Part shown: one piece after another, positions 43,329 through 55,173 of the stretch
Numbering within the stretch: the stretch's first letter is position 1
Layout: every line of letters starts with the position of its first letter
NCBI RefSeq assembly: GCF_003573695.1
Contig: NC_039361.1
Span: forward strand, 40,469,393-40,533,392
Reading direction: 5' to 3'
Length of the DNA: 64,000 nt
DNA from: Papaver somniferum
Lineage: Eukaryota; Streptophyta; Magnoliopsida; Ranunculales; Papaveraceae
Position numbers and translations under genes: made by a program
Notes under the pieces: model-generated
What the model saw: only the letters and a program-made list of their open reading frames with translations
Database searches by the model: none
Told to the model about the DNA's origin: nothing

Positions 43329-43753
43329 TTACTTTGACAAAAAGTTTGTCGTCCAGTTTGCCTGACGGTAGACATGCTTAACATCATTGAGAATATTCTC
43401 ACTAAAAGGAGATATAAAGTTTATTAGTTCAGTTTCAAAATGTTTACAACGATTTTTCATCTCTAAACCGTGACTTTCAATATAATTGGCGTCGGTAAAC
43501 ATCTCCGTAACTACATAACAATCTGTTACTAGCTTGACAGTATCACGAGGATTGATGCCCGACTTTTTATATAATTTAAAACCATATAGTGCCGCCTCCA
43601 TTTCATGGTATGCCAGAAATTTAGCTTGCGAAAGATGAGGATATTTAAAATTGAACATCTGTATATTGTGCCAATAGAGTTGCCATCCTTTTGCCGGATG
43701 ACTACAACAACACCTCCATGCAATCCCTGGATGCATGACCAGTCGATGGTCAT
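43329..43753 (-). pseudogene. RNase H-like fragment (RVT_3 type)
   Basis: Two overlapping minus-strand frames read as one broken RNase H fold. The first (43753-43529) starts at MTIDWSCIQGLHGGVVVVIR. The second (43736-43329) has AYHEMEAALYGFKLYKKSG, VKLVTDCYVV with the catalytic-type Asp, and VKHVYRQANW, the usual end block, though its last Asp is replaced (TTNFLSK). A frame change lies around 43620-43680. This fold occurs at the end of plant LINE polyproteins and in stand-alone RNase H genes; the source is undecided. Confidence 0.65.
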
Positions 43754-44279
43754 TATATACTTCTCATTATGTAGGTCAAGTACCGGGGTAAAAAATCTAT
43801 TTCGTAACCAGGTACCTTTTTCAATTTTGGAGAGGGCTTAACAACAACTTTAATAAGAAATCCATCAATAATTCAGTGTTCCTTACGAAAATTTACTTCA
43901 TACTATAATGTAGCATTCAGAGTTGGTTCCTTATGAAATCTTTCTGATAATGTTTGTGGGGTGGTGTTCATGATGAAAAATACATTGGTAATTAATAATA
44001 TTGATTGATTCAATAAAAAGTGATTTAGTGTCATAATGTATAAGTATATGTATGTTGGATTAAAGATAAGACTAGATCTAAATCGTTACAACAACCGTGT
44101 ACGTCACAACTTCAGCAAGGCAACCCAGTAAGCAATATCAGCGGGGAAGAGGGAGTCCTCTCGCACGTACAATTGAAGTACCAGCTATGACTACATGTTT
44201 AGGTTGGGAGTAGAGTCAAATAGAGCGAAATTATTGGGATACCGGTTAGAACAGGGATAGAGCATTTTGTAGTATGCTG

Positions 44280-44690
44280 GAACACACTTGCTTATTTAAC
44301 TTATTTAACTAAGTTATTCAATTTATTTATATAAATAATTTTATTCCCCTAATTACTCATTATTAATATTAAATAGATGATTGACTTATTTAGAACTTGT
44401 TTAAATGTAAGTTATTATAGTAAGTTAATAACTCATTAAGTTATTATTTATATAAATACTTATTTCTCCTAATTATTTATTTAATTAGATAAATAAATAA
44501 ATTATTTCCCTAATTACTCATTAATAAATATTAACAAGTTATGTAACATATTAATAATAACTCATTAAGTTGTTATCTAAATAAGTTATTTATAGAAATA
44601 ACTTTGTTCCCTTAACTATTTATTTAGTTACTTAAATAATTAACTTATTTCCCCTCATTACTCATTACTCATGTGGACTAAATCAGTTTG
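44280..44690. repeat. AT-rich degenerate tandem repeat
   Basis: About four units of roughly 100-120 bp sharing AAGTTATT..TTTATATAAATA followed by TTCCCCTAATTACTCATTA. Confidence 0.65.
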
Positions 44691-45322
44691 TGGGTATTCC
44701 ATATAGACTAGATAACTTATTTATTCCATATTTTTTCGGAACTTGGCTCATTATTCATTGAAATATTATGTGGTACAAAAGTTAAATCAGTTTTTATATA
44801 CTTATTACTCACAACATTCTTTATGGACTAAATATATTATCGAAGATTCATCATCTTATTATTCTTTTCAAATTTTTTTATTCTGATGGGGGTTTTCTTC
44901 TCCGCAAATATCTTTACTTTGTAGATTTTTGTCTCAAATTTAACCTAATTTTGTGATATGTATAGCCTTTCAAACTATGAATACAATATGCGTCGATTCT
45001 AGGGGTTCTTGGTGAATTAAACCATCAGCTCCAAATCAGTCTACGAGTGCATGAACATCCATCGGTTTTAGGTTGATGTTTCTTTTTTTGAATCGATTTT
45101 TTTTAATGTTTTGATGATGTATTAACATTAGTTGATTTCTAGGTTAACAAGATTAAAAATATTTTAATCAACTGAACTAACACTAATTAATCAGGGGTAA
45201 AAGCCATTGAGAAAATTAGTTGGCTAAGTGGTTTTCCATCTTACTTCATAATGTCTTATTTTTTCTTCTAATGATAGCCCTCGAAAAACTTCTATAGTCC
45301 CCAAACTAGCCAGGTTTTATTG

Positions 45323-46344
45323 ACCAACACATGTCAAAATTGTAAAATATTTTTTATTGGATTTATGCGTGTTGACACACCAACTAGTTAGTTTACACCC
45401 CATTAAATTCAGGTTATTAAACGTCATCGGTTTGAATCTAAACATAAATACTAAGTGACCATTAAATTATTTTTTAAATCTTTTTTTGAAGCATAATTCT
45501 TTGTCAATGGTTAAAATAAATATAAAACTTTACTAGTTTGATATTCAGACTATTTCAAAGAGATTAACTAGCTCATTAGAAAATTAATATCTTAAAGTTA
45601 TGCTTAATCGAGTCCAAAAAATTTGAAAATTCTCTCATCTAATTTCATAGATGTTAAAGAGGTTGCTGAGATTTCATGGTTATGTTAAGAAAAAAACAAA
45701 AAGATTATATATTTTATGTTGAAATTTGAAAGATACCGAAGTCGTTTTCAAAAAGCACGACAAATAACTTTTTTTATGTCCACGATTAACTGATATCATA
45801 TCTTTCTTATCTAACTGTGGTGAAGGTGCTAGTTCAACTTTGAACTCTCGCTGCAAGATCAAATGTTTTTCCTCTCAATGATCGGCTTATTCTCATGTTC
45901 TTCGTATTTGAATCTTTAGTCTTCAAGTAGGAATTTGGATGACGTGAATCTTCAACATAGACTCTAAAACCTAAAATTGACGAAGTTACCTTCTTCTTTT
46001 TTAATGCAATAAGTTTTTACAAAAACTTAATCAATAGTTAAATTGTTCCTTTCTTCCAGTAGATAGTGAGAGGATAAAGTTTGGAAATTTAAAATTCCTA
46101 ACATGCTTAGGCAGAGATGCACTGGGTTATTATAATTTCTATTGATGAACTGAGATATCTGGCCATCATGTTTGTTTATTTAGATGAAATCTAATGTCTT
46201 ATATTATTATCTGATTTCTCCAAGAAATAAAAGTGTGAACCCCATTTATATCAGCTGTTATATTCTTTGAATCCGTCCTAACTTCAGATGTTGTATTTAT
46301 TTATTGGTTGCCCAAAAAAATGCTAGTGTCAGTAGCGACTTGAT
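45323..46344. other. AT-rich stretch, no gene seen
   Basis: No credible coding frame, terminal repeat or RNA gene recognised between the hAT-like element and the copia LTR fragment. Confidence 0.5.
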
Positions 46345-46770
46345 ATAGTGTGGTGTTCAAATCTGGACTAGGTCCTGGGTTTTTTTTGCATTTGTTGTTT
46401 CCTCGTTAACAAAACTTTTGGTGTCTGTGTTATTTCTTTTCCACATTATATTTGTTTATATAATTGAGATATCACAGGTTGTGCGTAGTTCAATCAATTG
46501 GTAAATCCGACCTTGATTGTTGGATAGTAATTGATTGGCACTTTGGCATTGGTCTTTGGTACCTTCCAAGTTATTTCTCATATCAATCGGGCTCACATAT
46601 TTTTATCTGTTTGATTGCAGATTGTATTGAGAAATTGAGATATAACTCTTTGGTATATTTCTTGATTGAGCTCGCTTTTTAAGTTGGTGCTTTCGGAATT
46701 ATATTGGAGTTAGTCCATACAGATTGTCGAACGAATTATTTGGTGTGGTTGTTATACCCCCGATTTTTCA
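46345..46770 (+). repeat. SIRE-type copia LTR fragment (3' end)
   Basis: Matches the last ~430 bp of the solo LTR at 16325-42726 and, in reverse, 47260-47700: GTTCAAATCTGGACTAGGTCC, TCCTCGTTAACAAAACTT and the end CCCCCGATTTTTCA. The 5' part is missing. Confidence 0.8.
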
Positions 46771-47259
46771 GTTAAGACCTTCATAGAGATAAGAAATAGG
46801 TAAGGGGAGATAGGATACCCTTGCCTTAAACCCCTTGTTGGTTTGAAATAAGTGCAAGAACTGCCATTAAGTTGAATCTCTGATTCACTAGAAAACAACA
46901 TTTGTCATCAAATCACATTCTCTTCATTAACTTCTCTAAAAAATACCCATCCGGATTTACTACCATATAACCTTTCTAGCCCTTTTACTTCTTCATACAT
47001 TGGATAATGTCTTGGGCCAAACAGACATTATCTCAAATTTGTCTACCTAATACATAGGCAGACTATATAAGAAAGACAATTATGTTCATGAACTTTTTTA
47101 TTCTAGTATCTAGGATTTTGGATATCATCTTATAGATGGTATTGCACAATGAAATTGGCCTATAGTCAGCAGCATGTTGTGGAAGCTTAGTCACAGGAAT
47201 CAAATTGATATATTTTTGTTAATGCCTTTGGATATGTTTTTGGTGATGAAGAATCTATG
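46771..47259 (-). pseudogene. LINE reverse transcriptase fragment
   Basis: Minus-strand coding shows YRPISLCNTIYKMISKIL (about 47180-47120) and, farther along, the GLRQGYPISPYLFL block (about 46840-46785); both are core LINE reverse transcriptase motifs. In the second, the usual Asp of GDP is Tyr. Frames are interrupted. The SIRE-type element at 47260 cuts it on the right. Confidence 0.75.
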
Positions 47260-49754
47260 TGAAAAAGCGGGGGTCTAACAACCACACCCAATATTTCGCT
47301 TAACAATCTGTATGGACTAACTCCAATATACTTTCAGGGGAATCAACTAGACAGTCAGACTCAATATTAAGAAAAGCATATCAAAGAGCTATATCTCTAT
47401 TTCTCAATTCAATCTGCAATCAAACAAATAGGAATTTGCGAGCCCGTTGAATATAAAAAATAACTTGGATAGTATCAAAAACCAATATCCAAGTGTCAAT
47501 CAATTTAATCAACAACCAAAGGTTGGAATCGCAATTGATTGAACTTACGCACAACCTGTGGTGTTTCAATTATATAGAAAATATAATGCGGAAAAGAAAT
47601 AACACAGACACCAAAAATTTTGTTAACGAGGAAACCGCAAATGCAGAAAAACCCCGGGTTCTAGTCCATATTTGAACATCATACTGTATTAAGCCGCTAC
47701 AAACACTAGCTTACTCCAACTTAACTTCGGACTGGAATGTCGTTGAGCCCTAACCAATCTCACAATGATGAAGGTACAGTCGCGTTCCTTATGCCTCTAA
47801 AACCACGCCGGATTTTGCGCATTTGATTTCCTTAGCTGATCTCACCCACAACTAAGAGTTTCTACGACCCAAAGTCGGAGACTTGATAAGCCAATTTGTC
47901 TCACATAAAAAAGTCTATTGTATAGATAAATATGTCTCCCCCAGGTATACCTATGAGTTTTTGTTTCATCTTTTGATAAATCAATGTGAACAGTAACCAA
48001 TTGATATAGCGGACTTATATTCCTGAAGAACAGCCTAAAAATATCAATCACCTCACAATAATCTTAATTGTATGGTAGCGAAACAAGATATTGTGGAATC
48101 ACAAACGATGAGACGAAGATGTTTGTGACTACTTTTTATCTTTCCTACCAGATAATAAATCTCGAGCAAATCTTAGAGAAGATAATACTCAATCACGATA
48201 GAAAACAACAAGATCAGAACACGCAACTACAGAGAAATAGTTGGGTCTGTCTTCACAATCTCAATGAAGTCTTTAAGTCGTTAACCTACTGGGTTTTGGA
48301 AAAACCTAAGGTTAAAGGAGAATCAACTCTAGTCGCAACTAGTATCACACAGGAGGTGTTGGGATTAGGTTTCCCAATTGTTAGAGTTCTCCCTTATATA
48401 GTCTTCAAATCAGGGTTTGCAATCAATGTTACCTTGGTAACAAAGCATTCAATATTCATCGTTAGATGAAAACCTGATTAGACTCAATATAATATATTTC
48501 AACCGTTAGATCGAACTTAGCTTGTTACAGACAAATCAAAAGTGACTTCATTTAGATATGAGTAACCGTACCTAAACGTGTACACCTTGTTGACTCAACA
48601 ATTGTTAACTGAAGTTAGCCATATGAACACTTTCATATCAACCATATTCATCTTAACCATAACTAATTCACATGACTCAAATGAAACTAGTTTTAATTGA
48701 TTATATTTCATAGAAGTATACAAGACACAATTGAAGCAAAATCGATTTTGATTCACTCGAATTAATTATAGCCTACTCAATATATAAACGTGTTTGCAAA
48801 AGATTGCATTCCTTAATATATAAATGTATTAGTTCATGAACAAACCGATTTTAGAACATAACCTACTCAAGTATGCGAACGGGTAAGCATACCTAAGTGG
48901 TCGGACTAAGTTTGGGTTCGCCAGTATGCGAACGGGTACACATACCTTCCAAAACTCAGTTGAATTTATGGAACTTGAAGTTCACGCCAGTACGCGTACC
49001 GGTATGCATACTAAGTTCTCGAACTTTTATTAACCAACCAGTACGCATACGGGTATGCATACTATGGTTCCCGGACTTGGAATAACATGCAACAGTTAGC
49101 ATACAAGTACGCATACTATGCTATATCCAATCATGGTTAATTGTTCTAAACTCCCATTTCAATCATTGAAACATTCTTAGAAGACTACAATAGCTGTCTC
49201 ACACAAACTATTAGCTTCAAAGCAATTTTCAAGTGATCGAATGATCACAACGAAACATTCCGAGTCTACATCAAATAAATGTCTCACACAAATCATATAA
49301 GATGTTACAAGGCGATTTTCTCATGATCATCTTTTGACTTTTGTCAAGAATATAAGATGAACTTGGCTAAAGATAAAGCTTACAACCACATATTTCGAGA
49401 AATATGTAAGTGAGTTAAATTCAGCTCGAAATATCAAATGTGTATTATCGAAGTCTATATAGCTATACGACTTTTGTCTCAAATAGGAGATATAGTAGAT
49501 AGACTTTTGAGTGGTAGATGAGTTCAAGTCTCCACATACCTTTTGTTGATGAAGTTCCACAAGCTCTCCTTAGTAGTTCTTCGTCTTCAATCGATGAACG
49601 TCGTGAAGTCTAATGCTCAACTACACTTTCCATCCTAATCCGAGACTTAGCTATAAGTAGACTAGAAATAAAGACTTATAGTTTTGGCAACTAAACATGA
49701 CAAACAAGCTTGAGATAGCAACACTTGTGAGTTCGACCGAGAAGTGCTTTAACA
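47260..49754 (-). repeat. 3' LTR of the SIRE-type element (2495 bp)
   Basis: On the minus strand it begins TGTTAAAGCACTTCTCGG after the polypurine tract and ends CCCCCGCTTTTTCA. It carries the palindromic GTACGCGTACCGGTATGCATAC repeats near 48870-49110. It is visibly diverged from the 5' copy at 55174, with scattered substitutions and small indels. Confidence 0.88.
48870..49115. repeat. Four to five palindromic GTATGCATAC units
   Basis: Units such as GTATGCGAACGGGTAAGCATACC, GTACGCGTACCGGTATGCATAC and GTACGCATACGGGTATGCATAC recur about every 60 bases, each partly self-complementary. Confidence 0.75.
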
Positions 49755-49769
49755 ATCTCCCTCTTTGTC
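49755..49769 (-). promoter_or_regulatory. Polypurine tract of the SIRE-type element
   Basis: Minus strand reads GACAAAGAGGGAGAT directly before TGTTAAAGC, the classic plant copia arrangement. A second CTCCCTCTTTTTGTC lies at 50170-50184, an internal duplicate. Confidence 0.88.
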
Positions 49770-50371
49770 AATTTTAGTGATAAAACTATCAATACATATG
49801 GGTTACAAAATAAATAAACTTTATAGCTTCTCATCCAAATGCTTGATTTCCTTGGTTCTTTAACATTACTCGAAATCTTCGTCACTTCCAAGTACTCCAG
49901 TGATTCTGAACGTGTTCTACTCAGCATCATAGTTGTTGAAGATCCGTAGCTATAACAATGAGAAAACAATAGCTCTCAATCATTTTTATACAGTGTCATA
50001 TTGTTATTACACAACATCAAAGTCTAATTGTATCACAACTTTGACAAAAATACTATGGTGATATGTATCACTCCCCCTTAGTCAATACTTCATCTCACAT
50101 GAAAACCACTCCCCCTTACATAATGATCCGTAAACCATATGTATTTGTAGTCTGAACCACACATTAATTCTCCCTCTTTTTGTCAATATAAATTGGCAAA
50201 GGTACGAAAACTAGTGGGATCATAATGAAATTCTCATAGAGATACTTCATGACTAAAAGAAAATATATCAACTTCGTTCAGATGCAATCTTATAGTTGAA
50301 ACTAAATGCATTCATCAAGGAGTTAATAAATATACAAGAAAACTCCTATAATATTCCACAACCGCACTCTC
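49770..50371. other. 3' internal region of SIRE-type element, no gene
   Basis: Non-coding. Contains repeated ACTCCCCCTTA words (about 50066-50078 and 50106-50119), polypurine-like on the minus strand. Confidence 0.5.
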
Positions 50372-52166
50372 TGATAAGCACGAAAGTGCGATGCTTTTTC
50401 ACCCATAATTACAATAGCTAGGACTCATTATTTCTCTAATAAACTTGTTTTAGATGTTTTTGGAAGAATAATCTCTTGTGGAGAATTGGCTCGAAAAAAA
50501 TGTTATTTGCACCCGGAGGATACATGTTATTCGGACTCTCACTGTTGGATAAGGGGCACCTCAATTACTAAGGGGAACCCATATTGTTATTTGCACCCCA
50601 ACAGAGGATAGGGGTGTCTCTTCTTTATTTCAAATCCTGAATTTGGCGGGAAAAATGTGTGCATCAACTGGATAATTAGGGTTGAGATTTTGATCGAGTT
50701 CTAGGGAGACTAAAGGGCTGAAATTGATTGGGTTTACTTATTAGGCCTAAACAAGGTTAGTATAGTCGTCTAATTGGACCCAAATTGGCTAGAAATCGGA
50801 TTAGAGACAAAACACGGGCAAGAACTTCTCTCGGGTTTTTGGTTCAAAATAGGAAAGATTTTGTTGGCGAATTTCGTGATATTTGGCTGGATTTTTTGTC
50901 GCAGTTTGAAAGGGAATATCCTGTTAGGTCGAATCAGGATTGGTAAATGATTTAGTTACGAAGAAAAGGAAGTTTTCAACACATATCTTGATTAAACATG
51001 GAGTGGAGAGTATATCGGCTTTCTTTTGATTTATTCTAGGAAGTAACTTGGGAATGGAAGTTACGTAAAGAGAAGATATTCTCATAGGATTCGTTTCTTT
51101 CGAGTCTTTAGGATTGACAGATGCAGTGACAAGTGAAAGAAAGAAAACAGATCCCGAGATACTCGAGATTTTGTTGGATGAGTTTGTGGAGATTATGTGT
51201 TTGGAGCGTGTAGAAATCTTCCTGGCACGAGTTAGAATCGATCTGTTACGAGAAATCTGCATGTTGGAGTGTGTCATCACCGTACAGACGCGATGTTGAG
51301 TTAAAGAAGGAATATTATTCCCGTGACAGTCCGTGGAAGATAAATATAATTAATAAAGAAGATACGAGAATGATACGAGAGTTATATCGATCATGTGAAG
51401 TATTTAAAGAGTGTTCGGGGGTCCTAGATGGAGTACCGAGAGTTTGGGGAGAAGAATAGAGAGTTGCAGAGCAACTTCTCTGCTGCTGTAGAGAAGAAGA
51501 AGAAGAAGACGAAGAACACAGACGACTTAGTTGGTATGTCGTTTTAAAACTGTCACCTTTTCTTGGCTTAGCAACAGTTTTTATACGACAGTTTCCAAAT
51601 ATTGTTCTTCTGTAACAAGGGCTTAAGTTGTAACGGTCAGTTTAGCAGCCAGACACCATTGCAAATTCCCGATTTATAGTATTTTCTCTCCCTTTCTTTA
51701 TAGTAAGCACCATTTGAGCTATAAAAAAATATTTTGAGAGTGTCTACAATATGAGGAGTTAAACCCATACACTGGGTCGACAGATGAATCCGAATTTCAT
51801 ACATGGGTAAATTTATTTTATTCTTTTTATGACTTTTGCACTTATTTTAAATTGATTTATGATTTGAATTAATTAGTTATTATTTTATTTGATGGGTCAT
51901 GCTTGCTTAAATGTTTGATGTCCCATGCTTACGATTTATAACTAATATTTTGAGAATCTACTTTGGAAAAATCAGAGTCGATGTTATTTTATTTATTGAG
52001 CGATAATTGTTGAGAATAAATAATTGAACCTTATGTTATGAATTCGGTGGAATCCTAGTCCCAGTAACTCTCACTTTTATTTATTATTTTCATTAAATCT
52101 TTAAATTTAATCTTCGCAAGTCTTAGAGTTCGAATCTTATTTACTACAACAATTAAAATAACATCA
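50372..52166 (+). repeat. Probable solo LTR inside the SIRE-type element
   Basis: Starts TGATAAGCACGAAAGTGC and may end AATAACATCA, giving TG...CA ends, with flanks CTCTC (50367-50371) and CTCCC (52167-52171), a 5-bp duplication with one change. The interval differs in composition from the surrounding element, has no strong ORF, and contains a (GAA)n tract near 51489-51510. The right boundary is uncertain. Confidence 0.5.
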
Positions 52167-52171
52167 CTCCC

Positions 52172-53654
52172 CACAAAGATTTGGCAATTAAGCACAAGTT
52201 CAATTAAGAACTCTCCCCCATAAAATTTCATTCCCGAAATAACAACAATAGCAACCTTACTTTTACAAGAAAAGAAGGATTTATTTAGACATTAACAAAT
52301 TACATCGAACATGAGTTTGTATCCAGAAACTCAATTAAATTAACCACAAGAGAATCCATGATTAACTTCATCAGGAATGCGCAACATAAGTGAACTTACG
52401 GAGCCACACAATAATTTCACATAGAAGTGGATCAGGGAAAGACCAATACTGCGGAATATACAAAGATTTATTCTATTTTTCATTAATATTTGCATAAAGA
52501 CATATAATAGACTTAATATTTGCGATCAAAAGTTCATCCTATCTTCCCTCAATATTTGCATAATGACATAATAGACTTAACTTTTGACATATATGGGACA
52601 ATCATAGTTTACGGACGTAAACAAACATATCTCATAACAAATTTTTGCAATATATAAAACCAATAAAGATTAATACTGAAAAATCATCTTGCAAATAAAC
52701 TTTAGAATTTAAATAAATAAATCTAAAAACATTACAAGATGAAAAACGTTGGCAACAACTATGTGTACTCACAATAATTGTCATTCCAAACCCTAGTTAT
52801 CCTTCTTAAAACACAAGAATAAATTCTCATAAGAAGTTTTCTAGAACTCCTTGTCGTCAACAGCCATTGGAACATAAGGTTCATGAAGATAGGAGTCAAT
52901 TCCAACAAACCTTCATGATTGATGTCGAACTAGGGCCTTCTGGATTTCAAGAGTTCTAAAAACAATTGCCTTTATTTGCAGTATCTCCTTTCTTGTTTTC
53001 TTCAACTCTTCAAGAACATCAGAGAACTTCTGAAGATTTGAAGGTACAACCCTTGGTTTTCTCACATTCCTCCTTTTTATTTTCAAGGAAGAGGGTACCG
53101 GAGATTTATCTTTTTCCTTCATGATTGATGGTTTGACAAATCATATTAACCTCTTTTCCATCAGAAGTCATAATGGAGTCTCTATACAAATATGGGTTTG
53201 TGAGAGAAATTCACAAAGAAAGCTCTACAAGCAAACTTGTGATAAAAAGAGTTTTTTGAGGAAGGAAAAGGGAATGTAGGGTTACAGAACCTTTATACAA
53301 AGTAAGCAGATTCACGTACGCACAACTCACAACCCTAAAGAAGGCAGAATCGTCGACTTTACCCTCTTTTAATGAACAAACATGGAAAACTCTTTTCAAT
53401 ACCAATCTATGAAAAGATCAACCGAAACCAAAACAAAAAAAAAAACAAATTTTTTTTTCTTTTTCTTAAAACTTGTAAGTGCTAAACTCTTGTCTCTTTG
53501 GAATCAGGCACATGAGACAAGATGCACAACCAACACAATTAAGTTGTGTTGGGGTGAACAATAATTTGTTCACCTTGAACTTTTTGGAAAGAGTTCCTGA
53601 AAACCTCTTCCAAAGAATGTTTAGACCTTGTATTTTCCAGAGAGGTCTAATTAG
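52172..53654 (-). other. Remnant 3' coding/non-coding part of SIRE-type element
   Basis: Holds one small minus-strand frame, 53122-52913 (69 codons, Lys-rich with a heptad-like FSDVLEELKKTRKEILQIK), which could be the remains of the envelope-like ORF that SIRE/Maximus elements carry after pol. That is a guess from position and helix content. The rest shows no gene; no reverse transcriptase or integrase block was found. Confidence 0.4.
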
Positions 53655-55107
53655 TTATTTAGAAATTAACTTTTTTGGAGAAGAATTGAGTTTACATACC
53701 TCAGACGACTTCTGAACAAGTTTAAGATTGTTTTCTAATCGATTTGCTCTCCGTTGAAGTTTGTTGACATATCTTACTTTATGCTTGTACTTGAAACAGA
53801 TAGAGAGTTCGTGCCCTTTAATAGTATAGTAAGAACATGTCAAAGGGTAGGATGGTTCAGACACCATAGCAGAGCAAGCTGCTAGATAAATTGTGGTACC
53901 TGAAACATTAGAAATAGGATTTCCAGTAAATAGAGAAAAATCCATTTTATCCTTCAAAATAGTTGAAGAAGTTTCTCCAGGAAAAATATCAAGATTGATG
54001 TGAGTATTGCTACAATTATCAAAATCAATATTTTCAGTAAGGAGCGCAACACTTGATTTTTCATCTTCATTTGAATCATGGTGATCAGACATTTTATCAA
54101 GAGTTGCAGCAAGACCTTTGTTCCCAGTGTATTTTCTACGATTTGGACACTCATTGGAAAAATGACCAAAACCTTTACACTTGAAGCACTGAGGCATATC
54201 CCCATCATCAGTATCGACAGTATCCCTGTTTTTAGGAGGAACACCGTTATGAGGTTTAACTGATGATCTAGGCTTATCTCTGACGAACCGTTTACTTCTC
54301 TTCAAAGGAAGATCTCTAAACTGTGTTGTGATCAGAGAAACTGAGTTATCAAGATCTTCATCTGATGAATCAGTCTCACTAGGATCATCCACAGAGTTTC
54401 CAACACATTTACTTTTGTCAAGTAATTTTGTGTTCTTTTGTGCTTTGAAAGCAATATCCTTTTCAGTTTTGGATGTATGCTCATGATCAAAGATCTTTAA
54501 CTTCCCAACTAGTGTATTTTTGGATAAAGTATTAAGGTTATTTCCTTCAACGATGGCATGTTTCTTAGAATCGTATTTGGATGGCAACGATCTGAGAATT
54601 TTCATCACAATGTCCTTTTCAGGAATAGTCTTACGCAGTGCAAAAAGATGCATTAATAATTTCAGACACTTTGTGATTAAACTCATCAAATGAATCTTCA
54701 TCAGCCATACGAAGGTTTTCCCAATCAGAATTTAGGTTTTGAAGCTTAGCTTCCTTCTCAGAGGTATTCCCTTCGAATACAGTTTCTAAGATATCCCACG
54801 CATCTTTAGACCGAGTGCACGTAGTCACGTGGTGCTGAAGATCTGGGGTAATGACATGAATGATAGCATTTAAACCGTCATGATTTTGCTTTGCAGCGAG
54901 AATCTCGTTAGTTTCATATCTACCAATATCCTTTGCAATAGAAACACCGTCTGCTGTAACCATTGGAGGATCATAGCCATTAACAACATTAACCCATGAT
55001 TGAAAATCACGCGCTTGAAGAAAGGCACACATAGAAATTTTCCACCATAAGTAATTTGATCCATCGAAGACTGGTGGTACGTTTACTAAGATAACACTTA
55101 TGTCCAT
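53655..55107 (-). pseudogene. SIRE-type gag, single frameshift
   Basis: Starts at the ATG at 55107 (MDISVILVNVPPVFDGSNY). FDGSNYLWWKISMCAFL is the DUF4219-like N-terminus, and the UBN2-type gag core follows (AWDILETVFEGNTSEKEAKLQ). The frame breaks in a run of five A on the plus strand at about 54642-54646, where it ends ASFCTA. Shifting frame restores gag (IPEKDIVMKILRSLPSKYD), continuing to a CCHC zinc knuckle CFKCKGFGHFSNEC and on to the stop at 53655. One added or lost base explains everything; otherwise ~480 residues are readable. Pol does not follow. Confidence 0.88.
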
Positions 55108-55155
55108 AGAGTCAGATCGCTACAAACACAGACCTATGAGGTCTAAAACGTGTTT

Positions 55156-55171
55156 GCCTTCTCTGATACCA
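55156..55171 (-). promoter_or_regulatory. Primer-binding site, initiator tRNA-Met type
   Basis: Minus strand reads TGGTATCAGAGAAGGC, two bases after the LTR end; TGGTATCAGAGC is the usual plant copia site. Confidence 0.93.
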
Positions 55172-55173
55172 AT

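Larger units (their letters stand above)
43003..44990. mobile_element. ~2-kb insert in the right arm of hAT-like copy 2
   Basis: Alignment by eye with copy 1 shows the arm breaking after GTAGTAATTACA and resuming at ATATGCGTCGATTC; the material between is absent from copy 1. It holds an RNase H-like coding fragment and an AT-rich tandem array. I could not find convincing terminal repeats or a target duplication, so its nature is open. Confidence 0.55.
15760..45314 (-). mobile_element. hAT-like element, copy 2, outer shell of the nested stack
   Basis: Left arm 15760-16324 is the reverse complement of the right half of copy 1. The right arm (42732 to about 43003, and about 44990 to 45314) is the reverse complement of its left half. 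Ends are CCTGGCTAGTTTGGGG and CCCCAAACTAGCCAGG. Flanks are TTTTATTA (15752-15759) and TTTTATTG (45315-45322), an 8-bp duplication with one change. Without its insertions the element is about 1.17 kb, close to copy 1 (1.11 kb), which supports the reconstruction. Confidence 0.8.

Noticed and set aside
50924..51299. Overlapping 118- and 61-codon ORFs on opposite strands
   Set aside because: No recognisable domain, no ATG context or splice support, inside a probable solo LTR.
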